64,000 nucleotides of DNA from Rubrivirga marina (GTDB taxonomy: Bacteria > Bacteroidota > Rhodothermia > Rhodothermales > Rubricoccaceae), in the NCBI RefSeq assembly GCF_002283365.1, contig NZ_MQWD01000001.1, positions 4,115,941 through 4,179,940 on the forward strand, read 5' to 3'. The number at the start of each line of letters is the position of its first letter. Position 1 is the first letter of the stretch. The notes beneath the pieces were generated by a model. It had not been told where the DNA came from and made no database searches. It worked only from the letters and a program-made list of their open reading frames with translations. This document shows positions 49,153-57,584 of this stretch, one piece after another. Made by a program: the position numbers and the translations under genes.

Positions 49153-49533
49153 ATGCCCGTCCCCTCCCTGTCCCGTCGCGAGCGCCAGGTGCTCGACGTC
49201 CTCCACCGCCTCGGCCGCGCCTCGGCCGCCGACGTCCGCGAGGCGCTCCCCGACCCGCCCAGCGACTCTGCCGTGCGGACCCACCTCCGCATCCTCGAGG
49301 AGAAGGGCCACGTCCACCACGAGCAGGACGGCCCCCGGTACGTCTACCTCCCCGTCGTCGAGAGCGAGGAGGCGGGTCGGTCGGCCCTCCGCCACCTCGT
49401 CCGAACGTTCTTCGACGGGACGCCCGAGCGGGCCGTGGCGGCCCTCCTCGACGACGCCTCGTCGGAGCTGAGCGACGACGACCTCGACCGCCTCGACGAC
49501 CTCATCCAGCGCGCCCGCGCCCAAGGACGATGA
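49153..49533 (+). CDS. BlaI/MecI/CopY-family repressor
   Basis: A 126-residue dimeric repressor. The N-terminal winged helix is clear: LSRRERQVLDVLHRLGRASA ADVREAL, then SAVRTHLRILEEKGHVHHEQDGPRYVYLPVV; the C-terminal helices (LRHLVRTFFDGTPERAVAAL, LSDDDLDRLDDLIQRAR) form the dimer domain. Family members are inactivated when the partner M56 sensor is triggered and the linker is cleaved. Its stop overlaps the ATG of the M56 gene (ATGA). Operator-like dyads flank its promoter, so it probably represses itself, and a similar motif 3.5 kb away suggests a second target. Confidence 0.93.
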   Translation: MPVPSLSRRERQVLDVLHRLGRASAADVREALPDPPSDSAVRTHLRILEEKGHVHHEQDGPRYVYLPVVESEEAGRSALRHLVRTFFDGTPERAVAALLDDASSELSDDDLDRLDDLIQRARAQGR

Positions 49534-51650
49534 TCCCCCTGCTCCTCTCCATCGCGCTCAAGGGCGCGCTCGTCCTCCTGCTGGCGGCCCTGACCGTCCG
49601 TCTCCTCCGCAGCGCCCCGGCCTCGGCCCGGCACGGCGTGTGGGCCGCCGCGTTCGCCGCCCTCCTGCTCCTTCCCGTTCTGGAGTGGGCCGGGCCGAAC
49701 TGGGCCGTCGGCGTCCTCCCGCCGTCCGCGACCCAGACCGCAGTGATGGCCCCACTGGCGCCGATTCCGCCGATCGCACCGCTCGCCCCTGCACCACCGG
49801 CCCCGCCTGCGCCTCCGGCCCCGCCTGCGCCGCCCGCCCCGCCGCCGTTCGCCTCCGGCGCCGAGTTGGCCCCCTTCGAGGCCGAGATGGGAGACTTCGA
49901 GGCGACGATGGCCGACTTCGACGCGAACATGGCGGAGTTCGAGGCTGAGATGGCCGCGTTCGAGACCGAGCTCGAGTCGGGCATCGAGGCGCAAATGGAG
50001 GCCCACGCGGCAGAGATGGAGGCCCACGCCCTCGCTATGGAGGCGCAGGCCTACGAGGTGGCCGCCCGCAGCGCCGGCATCGAACCGCCCGGCCCGAGCC
50101 TCGGCTGGCTGTCGAGCGTGGGCCACGGCCTCGGGCCGGTGGGCCAGTGGATCCTCGGACTGTGGGCACTCGGCGCGGCCGTGGTCGCCCTCGGGTGGCT
50201 GGTGGCGCTGTATGCGGCCCACCGCCTCGTGGCGACGGCTCGGCCCGAGACCGACGACGAGTGGGCCGTCCTCGCCGAGCGGGCGCGCCGCCTCGCCGGC
50301 CTCGACGAGCCCGTCCGCCTCCTGCGCACCGACGCCCTCGACGTCCCGATCGCGTGGGGCTACGGCGATCCGGCCGTCGTCCTGCCCGCCTCGGCCGACG
50401 AGTGGGACGACACGCGGCGCGAGGCCGTCCTCCTCCACGAGATGGCCCACCTCCGCCGCCGCGACGCCTGGACGCAAGCCGTGGCCCAGGTCGCCCTCGC
50501 CGTCCACTGGGCCAACCCCATCGCGTGGTGGGCCTACCGCCGGTTCCTCGACGCCCGCGAACAGGCCTGCGACGACGCCGTGATCCAGGGCGGCGCCCGG
50601 CCCACCGACTACGCCGCGCACCTGGTCGGCGTGGCCCGCTCGCTCCGACGCCGCGAGCCAGTCGCCCTCGCCGCCGTCGCCCCGATGGCCCGGCAGGCCC
50701 CGCTCGAAGACCGGATCGTCTCGATCCTGGACGACTCGCGCCGGCGCGGTCCGTTCGGCCGGCTCGGCCAGTCGACGACCGCGACGCTGGCGGCGTGCGT
50801 CCTCCTCCCCCTGGCCGCGCTGCAGCCCGTCGCCCGGGCCGAGGCCGCGCCCAAGGCGCCCGCCGTCGCCGAGGCCACGATCACGATGGACCCGTTCGTC
50901 GTCACGTCCCTCGCGCCCGACGACGTCGAGCCCGAGCCGGTCGTCTCCGACACCGACTCGGTCCACGTCCGCCTCCACGGGGACCAGTTCGACCGGGCCC
51001 GCGAGGAGATGGCGCGCGGCCGCGAGGAGATCCGCCGCGCCCTCGCCGAGGTGGAACTAGACGAGGGCGAGATCGCTCGGATCCGCGAGGACGCCCTCCG
51101 CGCTGCCGACGCCGCCCTCGCCGAGATCGACTGGGACGAGATGCGGATGGAGGTCCAGATCGCCCAACTCGACGCCCAGCGAGAGGCCGAAGCGGCCCTG
51201 GCGGACATCGACTGGGAGGAGATGCGGCGTGAGCAGGCCGAGGCGCTCCGCGAGGCTCAGGAGGCGGTGGACGAGATCGACTGGGACGAGATGCACGAGG
51301 CCCAAGAGGAGGCGCTCCGCGACGCGCAGGAAGCCCTCCGCGAGATCGACTGGGGCAAGGTCCGCGAGGACCAGCGCGAGGCCCTCCGTGAGGCGCAGCG
51401 CGCCATCGAGGACGCCCGCCGCGAGTCGCGGGAGGCCCGCCGCCCGTCGCGTGGCACGACCTCGGGCTGGAACCGGACGCCGACCCCTCGCCCCGCTCCG
51501 CGCACGGCGCCCACGCCGCGACGCGCTCCCCGTCCGACCGCCTCGGGCCCCTCCGCCCCGCCGGCCGTCCGCGAGCAGGTGATGTTCGACTGGTCCCATG
51601 TGGACCGCGCCCGCAAGGCCGCCGAGGCCCGTGCCAGCGGCGACTGCTAA
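49530..51650 (+). CDS. BlaR1-like M56 membrane metallopeptidase with repeat-based sensor region
   Basis: A 706-residue signal transducer. Helices 1 and 2 (about 3-25 and 33-55) are followed by a Pro-rich hinge and a predicted extracytoplasmic loop of seven-residue units (FEAEMGD, FEATMAD, FDANMAE, FEAEMAA) continuing in Met/Ala/His-rich helix to about 185. Helix 3 (about 205-232) leads to the cytoplasmic M56 zinc protease with LLHEMAHLRRRDA (HExxH near 303). After helix 4 (about 410-430) the C-terminal region lacks any penicillin-binding domain; instead it has four IDW repeats, the last three at exact 23-residue spacing (IDWEEMRREQAEALREAQ and relatives), then an Arg/Pro-rich tail. It likely activates cleavage of the BlaI-type repressor, but the stimulus is not a beta-lactam by sequence. 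Confidence 0.85.
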   Translation: MIPLLLSIALKGALVLLLAALTVRLLRSAPASARHGVWAAAFAALLLLPVLEWAGPNWAVGVLPPSATQTAVMAPLAPIPPIAPLAPAPPAPPAPPAPPAPPAPPPFASGAELAPFEAEMGDFEATMADFDANMAEFEAEMAAFETELESGIEAQMEAHAAEMEAHALAMEAQAYEVAARSAGIEPPGPSLGWLSSVGHGLGPVGQWILGLWALGAAVVALGWLVALYAAHRLVATARPETDDEWAVLAERARRLAGLDEPVRLLRTDALDVPIAWGYGDPAVVLPASADEWDDTRREAVLLHEMAHLRRRDAWTQAVAQVALAVHWANPIAWWAYRRFLDAREQACDDAVIQGGARPTDYAAHLVGVARSLRRREPVALAAVAPMARQAPLEDRIVSILDDSRRRGPFGRLGQSTTATLAACVLLPLAALQPVARAEAAPKAPAVAEATITMDPFVVTSLAPDDVEPEPVVSDTDSVHVRLHGDQFDRAREEMARGREEIRRALAEVELDEGEIARIREDALRAADAALAEIDWDEMRMEVQIAQLDAQREAEAALADIDWEEMRREQAEALREAQEAVDEIDWDEMHEAQEEALRDAQEALREIDWGKVREDQREALREAQRAIEDARRESREARRPSRGTTSGWNRTPTPRPAPRTAPTPRRAPRPTASGPSAPPAVREQVMFDWSHVDRARKAAEARASGDC

Positions 51651-51683
51651 GCCCGACGGCGCCTCCCCTCTCCGACCCCTCCC

Positions 51684-52484
51684 ATGCGCCTTCTGCTCCT
51701 CTTCCCGCTCGTCGCCGCTGCCGCCTGCGCGCAGCCCGCCCGCGTCCTCCCCACCGACGACTGGTGCGACCGGGCCGGCACGTGGCAAGGCGTCCGTGCC
51801 TGCGAGGTCCGCGAGACGATGACGCGCGCCGACGCCCTCGACCTTCAGGTGCTCAACGGGAGCCTCGAAGTCAAGGAGTGGGACCGTTCCGACGTCCTCG
51901 TCCGCGCCCGCATCACGGCCGGCGCCAAGACGCAGGCCGACGCCGACCGCGCCGTCCGCGAGACCGTCATCGAGGTCGACGGCGGGAGCGTCCGCGCCGA
52001 GCCCGGCTGGGCCGGCGACTCGCAGGCCTCGGTGAGCTACGAGATCTTCGCCCCGCGCGACACCGACCTCGACCTCGTCGCCACGAACGGCCCCATCAGT
52101 GTCCACGGCATGAACGGGCGGATCCGGGTCACGGCCACGAACGGCCCCGTCTTCGCCCACGACCTGAGCGGCGACGTCGAGGTGAACGCCACGAACGGGC
52201 CGGTCGAGGTCGACCTCGGCGGCTCAGTCTGGCGCGGCACCGGCCTCAACGTGATGGCACACAACGGGCCGATCACGCTGTCCGTCCCCCGCGACTACTC
52301 GGCCCGACTCGCCGCGAAGACGAACCACGCGTCGATCTCGGCCGACGGGGTCCGCTACGCCGAGACGAACCGCCGGCGCGGCCGGTACACCGGTGACCAG
52401 CTCGAAGCCACGCTCGGCCGGGGCGGCCCCCTCCTGTCGCTCGAGGCCTACAACGGCCCTGTCCGCCTCCGTGCCGGAGGCTGA
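51684..52484 (+). CDS. DUF4097-type exported beta-helix protein
   Basis: A 266-residue exported protein (signal MRLLLLFPLVAAAACAQ, which may also act as a lipobox AAAC). The repeated units LVATNGPISVHGMNG, RVTATNGPVFAHDLSG, EVNATNGPVEVDLGG and NVMAHNGPITLSV are rungs of a right-handed beta-helix of the DUF4097/putative adhesin family. Such genes often follow M56/BlaI pairs or anti-sigma genes. It lies 33 bases after the M56 gene, so it is probably the third gene of that operon and an output or ligand-binding part of the same system. Two Cys (DDWCDR, RACEV) may form a disulfide. Confidence 0.8.
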   Translation: MRLLLLFPLVAAAACAQPARVLPTDDWCDRAGTWQGVRACEVRETMTRADALDLQVLNGSLEVKEWDRSDVLVRARITAGAKTQADADRAVRETVIEVDGGSVRAEPGWAGDSQASVSYEIFAPRDTDLDLVATNGPISVHGMNGRIRVTATNGPVFAHDLSGDVEVNATNGPVEVDLGGSVWRGTGLNVMAHNGPITLSVPRDYSARLAAKTNHASISADGVRYAETNRRRGRYTGDQLEATLGRGGPLLSLEAYNGPVRLRAGG

Positions 52485-52515
52485 GCCGGCGGGCTGAGGC
52501 CCGCCCCCCCTCGTC

Positions 52516-52535
52516 CCGCCTCGTCGCCGAGGCGG
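52516..52535. terminator. Palindrome-family hairpin after the BlaI operon
   Basis: CCGCCTCG and CGAGGCGG around a four-base TCGC loop, 31 bases past the DUF4097 stop. It would end the BlaI operon before the next promoter. Confidence 0.6.
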
Positions 52536-52613
52536 AGCATGCCGGCCGGCGCCCCGCACGTCACGGGGCCGCCTCCCCCACCGAAGGACGGGAGGGGACC
52601 GCCCGGGCCAACC

Positions 52614-52642
52614 TGCGATTTTTTTAGCACCCGAGTAACCTT
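52614..52642 (+). promoter_or_regulatory. Promoter region with a BlaI operator-like motif
   Basis: GCGATTTTTTTAGCACCC (from about 52616) shares TTTTAGCACCC with the dyad before blaI, and a GTAACCTTCGG -7-like box follows directly. The start codon of the CBM9/DUF5916 gene is about 50 bases on. Shared control by the BlaI-type repressor is inferred from the motif alone. Confidence 0.5.
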
Positions 52643-52688
52643 CGGCCTGCTCGTCCGTCTCGGGAGTGCACATCCCCCTTCGACTCCG

Positions 52689-55415
52689 ATGCGCCTCTCT
52701 ACCGTCGCCGCTCTCGCCGCCGTCCTCGCGGCGCCCGCGCTCGCCCAGACCTCCGCCCAGCCGGCGCCGCCCGTCCGCCTCGACGACCCGGAGGCCGAGG
52801 CCGGTCCTCGCTCGCTCGCCGCCCACGCCCTCTCGACCGCGGACCTCGACGTCGACGGCCGGCTCGACGAGGCGGCCTGGGCCGGGGCCGAGGTCGCGAC
52901 CGGGTTCGTCCAGTTCCGCCCCTCGCCGGGCGACGCAGCGTCGGAACGGACCGAGGCCCGCGTGCTCTACGACGACGGGGCCATCTACGTCGGGATGCGG
53001 ATGCACGACTCGCAGCCGGGGGCCATCCAGGCCCCGCTTGGCCGCCGCGACGCCAACGTCACGGGCGACTGGGCCCTCGTCGCGCTCGGCTCCTACCACG
53101 ACCAGCGGACGGCCTTCGTGTTCGCCCTCAACCCGGCCGGCGTCCAGCGCGACATGCTCCTCTATGACGACGTCAACGAGGACGACTCGTGGGACGCCGT
53201 CTGGGCCGGCGCGGCCACCCACGACGAGACGGGATGGACGGCCGAATTCCGGATCCCGCTCAGCCAGCTCCGCTACCCCGGCGGCCAGGCCACCCAGGAC
53301 TGGGACCTCCAGTTCTCCCGGACGCACGTCCGCACCGGCGAGGAGTCGTTCTGGAGCCCGATGAGCCCGGACGCCGACGGCGTCGTGTCGCAGTTCGGCC
53401 ACCTCCGCGACCTCCGCGACCTCCGCCCGCCGCGCCAACTCGAAGTGATGCCCTACGTGGCCTCCAGCCTCACGCGCGCCCCCGGCGACGACTTCGACCC
53501 GTACTACGCCCAGAACGACCTCGACCCGCGCGTCGGGCTCGACCTCAAGTACGGGCTGAGCTCGAACCTCACGCTCACGGCCACGGTCAACCCCGACTTC
53601 GGGCAGGTCGAGGCCGACCCGGCGCAGGTCAACCTCGGTGGGTTCGAGCTGTTCTTCGAGGAGCGCCGCCCGTTCTTCGTCGAGGGCACCGACGCCTTCT
53701 CGATGTCGCCCCGTCGCTTTTTCGGGATGAACCGGCCGACGCTCCTCTACACGCGCCGGATCGGGCGGACGCCGCAGCGGACGAACTTCGTCCCGGGCGC
53801 CGTCCACGACGCCGCGGGCGACAACGGGACGGTCTACACCGACGCCCCGCAGCAGTCGACGATCCTCGGCGCGGCGAAGCTGTCCGGCCGTGTCGGGCGG
53901 TTCTCGCTCGGCGTGCTCAACGCCGTGACCGGCCCCGAGTACGGCTACTTCCAGGCCTTCGACGGCGACGGAAACCGGCTCGCCGACGACCGCGCGCTCG
54001 TCGAGCCGACGACGAACTACGCCGCCGCTCGCGCCCGCGGCACGTTCGGCAACACGATCGTGGGCCTGCTGGGCACGTCGGTGCTCCGGAGCACCCAGAA
54101 CGACGCCATCGCGGGCCTCCTCCCCAACCAGGCGACGGTCCTCGGCTTCGACGTCGAGCACCCGCTCGGCAGCGGCTGGATCGTGAACGGCCAGCTCGCG
54201 GGCAGCCACGTGACCGGCAGCGCCGCGTCGATCGAGCGGCTCCAGACCGCCTTCCCGCGCCTCTACCAACGCCCCGACGCCGACCACCTCGAGCTCGACC
54301 CCACGCGAACGTCGCTCTCGGGCTGGACGGGTGAGGCGAACGTCCTCAAGACGAGCGGGAAGTGGCTCGGGAGCGTCCACCTCACGGCCAACTCGCCGGG
54401 CTTCGACTCGAACGAGCTCGGCTACCAGAGCCGGGCGGACGAGTGGGGCCTCGGCGGCGTGCTGGTCTACCAGGAGAGCCAGGGCGGCGGCCCGTTCCAG
54501 CGCTACAGCGGGAACGTGTTCTCGGGCGCCCGCTGGGACTTCGCCGGCAACAACTCAGCCGTGTTCCTCGGCGGCAACGCGAACGGGACGTTCAAGAACT
54601 TCTGGGGCTTCGGTGTCAACGGCGAGGTCTACACCGCGGCCACGAGCAACCGGCTCACGCGTGGCGGTCCGCTCGCGGGCACGCCGGGCGGCTGGAACCT
54701 CAACCTCAACGCCTGGAGCGACGACCGGAAGGCCGTCAGCGGCTACGCCTGGACGGGCATCGGCGGCAACGCGCTCGGCGACCAGTTCAACGGGTTCGAG
54801 ACCGGGGTCGAGATCCGGCCGAGCTCGTCGGTCACGCTCAGCGTCGGGCCCGAGCTCTACCTCGAGCACGACGAGCGCCAGTACGTCGGCGCGTTCGACG
54901 CGCCAGGGCTCGACGCCACCTTCGGCCAGCGCTACGTGTTCGGCCAGATCGACCAGACGACGTTCGCCCTCGGCACGCGCCTGAACTGGACGTTCACGCC
55001 GACGCTCTCGCTCCAGACCTACCTCCGCCCGTTCGTCTCCCGAGGCCGGTACACCGCCTTCCGCCAGATGACGGCGCCCGGCGAGACCGACTTCCCGATC
55101 TACGGCCAGGGCTTCGGCTCCATCGACCCGGTCCTGGAGGACGGCTCCGACGTCCCGACGGGCTACGTCGCGACGGGCGCGGACGGCGGCACGGTCGAGT
55201 TCGACAACCCCAACTTCACCGTCCGCGCCCTCCAGGGGAATGCCGTGATGCGGTGGGAGTACCGGCCCGGCTCGGCCCTCTTCCTCGTGTGGCAGCAGCA
55301 GCGGAACGGGTTCGCGCGCGACGGCGCCTTCGAGTTCGACCGCGACGTGTCGGGCCTCTTCCGCGATCAGGCCACGAACGTCTTCCTCCTCAAGCTGAGC
55401 TACTGGCTCGGCTAG
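52689..55415 (+). CDS. Outer-membrane protein with CBM9-like and DUF5916 domains
   Basis: A 908-residue exported protein (MRLSTVAALAAVLAAPALAQ). Residues about 50-210 are a CBM9-like carbohydrate-binding sandwich (STADLDVDGRLDEAAWAGAE, EARVLYDDGAIYVGMRMHDS, WDAVWAGAATHDETGWTAEF RIPLSQLRY). The remainder is a DUF5916 beta-barrel: VNPDFGQVEADPAQVNLGGF, FFEERRPFFVEGTDAF, LLYTRRIGRTPQR and many outward strands ending LLKLSYWLG. Proteins of this type are widespread in Bacteroidota; their substrate is not settled. The upstream BlaI-like operator motif suggests control with the M56 sensor. Confidence 0.88.
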   Translation: MRLSTVAALAAVLAAPALAQTSAQPAPPVRLDDPEAEAGPRSLAAHALSTADLDVDGRLDEAAWAGAEVATGFVQFRPSPGDAASERTEARVLYDDGAIYVGMRMHDSQPGAIQAPLGRRDANVTGDWALVALGSYHDQRTAFVFALNPAGVQRDMLLYDDVNEDDSWDAVWAGAATHDETGWTAEFRIPLSQLRYPGGQATQDWDLQFSRTHVRTGEESFWSPMSPDADGVVSQFGHLRDLRDLRPPRQLEVMPYVASSLTRAPGDDFDPYYAQNDLDPRVGLDLKYGLSSNLTLTATVNPDFGQVEADPAQVNLGGFELFFEERRPFFVEGTDAFSMSPRRFFGMNRPTLLYTRRIGRTPQRTNFVPGAVHDAAGDNGTVYTDAPQQSTILGAAKLSGRVGRFSLGVLNAVTGPEYGYFQAFDGDGNRLADDRALVEPTTNYAAARARGTFGNTIVGLLGTSVLRSTQNDAIAGLLPNQATVLGFDVEHPLGSGWIVNGQLAGSHVTGSAASIERLQTAFPRLYQRPDADHLELDPTRTSLSGWTGEANVLKTSGKWLGSVHLTANSPGFDSNELGYQSRADEWGLGGVLVYQESQGGGPFQRYSGNVFSGARWDFAGNNSAVFLGGNANGTFKNFWGFGVNGEVYTAATSNRLTRGGPLAGTPGGWNLNLNAWSDDRKAVSGYAWTGIGGNALGDQFNGFETGVEIRPSSSVTLSVGPELYLEHDERQYVGAFDAPGLDATFGQRYVFGQIDQTTFALGTRLNWTFTPTLSLQTYLRPFVSRGRYTAFRQMTAPGETDFPIYGQGFGSIDPVLEDGSDVPTGYVATGADGGTVEFDNPNFTVRALQGNAVMRWEYRPGSALFLVWQQQRNGFARDGAFEFDRDVSGLFRDQATNVFLLKLSYWLG

Positions 55416-55443
55416 GGACTCCGGGGGAAGCCGTCCCCGGACT

Positions 55444-55484
55444 GTCGGCCCCGGCTGGGTTGTGTGTCCCCGGCCGGGGCCGAC
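55444..55484. terminator. Strong hairpin after the DUF5916 gene
   Basis: GTCGGCCCCGG (55444-55454) pairs with CCGGGGCCGAC (55474-55484), 11 bp, 29 bases after the stop. No T-run follows. Confidence 0.6.
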
Positions 55485-55500
55485 GTGCGTCTGCCGCTCC

Positions 55501-55524
55501 CCCCGCCTCGGCGCCGAGGCGGGG
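55501..55524. terminator. Perfect 24-bp palindrome of the dispersed family
   Basis: The 20-base core plus two bases each side. It lies between the DUF5916 gene and a possible small minus-strand gene whose stop is 10 bases away. Confidence 0.65.
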
Positions 55525-55533
55525 GCGGCCGAC

Positions 55534-55755
55534 TCAGGGGGCGACCGTCGCGTCGCGGTCGACGAAGTCCTCGATCGTGATCCGGTAGTGGCCGCGTTCG
55601 TAGACGGCACCGGGGGTTGGGGATGGAGCCCGCCGCACCTCGGCGAGCAGCACGGCGCCGGGCCGGGGCGTCAGGCCTCGGGGGGCGCACCTCCGCTCAG
55701 CGCCCCGCCCCCTCCTCATACGCGACCAGGGCCCGAACCGAACACGTACGCCCAT
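55534..55755 (-). CDS. Possible small protein of unknown function
   Basis: A 73-residue frame starting MGVRVRFGPWSRMRRG. The C-terminal part (GAVLLAEVRRAPSPTPGAVY then RGHYRITIEDFVDRDATVAP) has the look of a real beta/alpha end rather than a shadow, and the stop is followed at once by a family palindrome, as at other gene ends in this window. The N-terminal part is Arg-rich and less convincing, so the start may be elsewhere. It would be divergent from the M19 dipeptidase gene. No family recognised. Confidence 0.4.
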   Translation of the reverse strand: MGVRVRFGPWSRMRRGRGAERRCAPRGLTPRPGAVLLAEVRRAPSPTPGAVYERGHYRITIEDFVDRDATVAP

Positions 55756-55802
55756 CGAGGACGCAGCCTCGGCGTAGACTTCGGCCTCATCGCCCCCCTC
55801 CC

Positions 55803-57020
55803 ATGCGCCTCGCCCTCTCGCTCGCCGTCGCCGCACTGGCCCTGACCGCCTCGGGCTGCTCGTCGACGGTCTGCTGCGCGCCCGACTCTGTGGACCTCGC
55901 CTCTCGCGCCCTCGCCCTCACCCAGGACGCCCTCGTCGTCGACACGCACATCGACGTCCCGTACCGCCTCCGCGAATCGCCCGACGACATCTCGGGTCCG
56001 ACCGACTCCGGCGACTTCGACCACCCCCGCGCCGTCGCCGGTGGGCTCGACGTCGCGTTCATGTCGATCTACATCCCCGCCTCCTACCAGGAGACCGGCG
56101 GCGCCCGCGCCCTCGCCGACTCGCTCATCGACGGGGTCGAGGCGATCGCCGAGGCGGCCCCGGACCAGTTCGCCGTCGTCCGCTCCGTCGACGACGTCGC
56201 GCGGCTCCGCGACGAGGGCCGCGTGCTCCTCGCGCTCGGCATGGAGAACGGCGCGCCCGTTGAGGGCGACCTCCGGAACCTCCGGCACTTCCGCGACCGC
56301 GGCATCCGCTACGTCACGCTCACGCACAGCCGCGACAACGAGATCTCAGACTCGAGCTACGACGACGCCGGCACCCACGGCGGTCTCAGCGACTTCGGCC
56401 GCGACGTCGTCCGCGAGATGAACCGGCTCGGCATCATGGTCGACGTGTCGCACATCTCGGACGCCGCGTTCGACGACGTCATGGAGGTCACCGCGGCGCC
56501 CGTCATCGCCAGCCACTCGTCGGCCCGCCACTTCACGCCCGGCTTCGAGCGGAACCTCGACGACGCCCGGATCCGGCGGCTCGCCGAGAACGGCGGCGTG
56601 CTCCAGATCAACTTCGGCTCGACGTTTCTCCTGAAGCGCGTCCAGGACGACCGCGACGCGCTCCGCGCTCGGCTCGCCGACGCGCTCGAGGCGGAGGGCC
56701 TCGACCCCGACTCGGACGAGGGCCGCGCCTTCGCCGCCGACTTCAACCGCGAGAACCCGCTCCGGCTGGCGGAGGTCACGGACGTCGCCGACCACATCGA
56801 CCACGTCGTCGGCCTCGTCGGGATCGACCACGTCGGCCTCGGCTCCGACTACGACGGGGTCGGGCCGACGCTGCCGGTCGGGCTGGAGGACGTCTCGACG
56901 TACCCGAACCTCACGGCCGAACTCCTCCGCCGCGGGTACTCCGAGGCCGACATCCGGAAGGTGCTCGGTGAGAACGTGATGCGCGTCTGGCGCGAGGTGG
57001 AGGCGATGGCCGAGGAGTAG
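55803..57020 (+). CDS. M19-family membrane dipeptidase, lipoprotein
   Basis: A 405-residue lipoprotein (LTASGC lipobox). The M19 renal-dipeptidase barrel starts at ALVVDTHIDVPYRLRE (zinc-binding H-x-D), followed by ALGMENGAPVEG (bridging Glu), YVTLTHSRDNEISDSS, MVDVSHISDAAFDDV (zinc His), VIASHSSARHF (second His pair) and GLGSDYDGV (Asp). All ligands are kept. Members hydrolyse dipeptides with broad specificity, including those with a D-residue at the C-terminal position. It probably feeds on peptides in the periplasm. TAGACTTCGG near 55774 may be its -7 region. Confidence 0.93.
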   Translation: MRLALSLAVAALALTASGCSSTVCCAPDSVDLASRALALTQDALVVDTHIDVPYRLRESPDDISGPTDSGDFDHPRAVAGGLDVAFMSIYIPASYQETGGARALADSLIDGVEAIAEAAPDQFAVVRSVDDVARLRDEGRVLLALGMENGAPVEGDLRNLRHFRDRGIRYVTLTHSRDNEISDSSYDDAGTHGGLSDFGRDVVREMNRLGIMVDVSHISDAAFDDVMEVTAAPVIASHSSARHFTPGFERNLDDARIRRLAENGGVLQINFGSTFLLKRVQDDRDALRARLADALEAEGLDPDSDEGRAFAADFNRENPLRLAEVTDVADHIDHVVGLVGIDHVGLGSDYDGVGPTLPVGLEDVSTYPNLTAELLRRGYSEADIRKVLGENVMRVWREVEAMAEE

Positions 57021-57083
57021 GACTCGAACACCCGGACGGCGGCAGAACCGTGACGCATCTTGTCACGACAGATCCGCCCCCCG

Positions 57084-57542
57084 ATGCGCCTCGTTCTCTT
57101 CCTCTCGTTCGCCGTCGTCGCCGGCTGCCAATCGCTCGCGGCGACGGGCACGCCGCTCGTCGCCTGCACCGACCCCTCGCTCGCCCTCGGCCCCGCCCGC
57201 CTCGGCGCCGAGGTGGACGTTCCGCCGGAGCCGGTCGGCGGGCTCCGCGCCGTCCAGGAGCGCGTTCGCATCCCGAACGAGGGCGGCCCCCTCCGCCCCG
57301 CGGATCCCTCCGAGCGCTACGCCGTCGTCCGCGCGCTCGTCGACACGACGGGGGCCGTCCGCTGCAGCGACGCGGTCGAGGCCGCGACGACGGCCAAGGG
57401 CGACGCCGCCCGCCGGGCCGTCCACGCCAGCGCGTTCACGCCGGGCCGCCACCGCGGGGAGCCGACGCCGGTGTTGGTCGACCTCACGCTCGACGTCCGG
57501 GGCGAGGGCGTCCGGCGCGTCGTTCGCGGCGACCAGTTGTAG
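57084..57542 (+). CDS. Lipoprotein with TonB-C-terminal-like domain
   Basis: A 152-residue lipoprotein (MRLVLFLSFAVVAGC, lipobox VAGC). After PPEPVGGLRAVQERVRIPNE the domain YAVVRALVDTTGAVRCSDAV, AARRAVHASAFTPGRHRGEP and VLVDLTLDVRG follows the fold pattern of TonB C-terminal domains (the F-x-PG and beta-alpha-beta units), as in many small Bacteroidota proteins annotated as energy-transducer TonB-like. It has no membrane helix beyond the signal, so it is not a working TonB. Its codons for residues PARLGAEV contain the 14-base centre (CCTCGGCGCCGAGG, 57200-57213) of the dispersed palindrome, a rare case inside a gene. Confidence 0.7.
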   Translation: MRLVLFLSFAVVAGCQSLAATGTPLVACTDPSLALGPARLGAEVDVPPEPVGGLRAVQERVRIPNEGGPLRPADPSERYAVVRALVDTTGAVRCSDAVEAATTAKGDAARRAVHASAFTPGRHRGEPTPVLVDLTLDVRGEGVRRVVRGDQL

Positions 57543-57584
57543 ACGACGGGCCGGATCGGACGACGGCATCCCAACCTCCATCAC

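Noticed and set aside
57084-57542. Treating the lipoprotein as a working TonB energiser
   Set aside because: It has a lipobox instead of the required inner-membrane helix and Pro-rich spacer.
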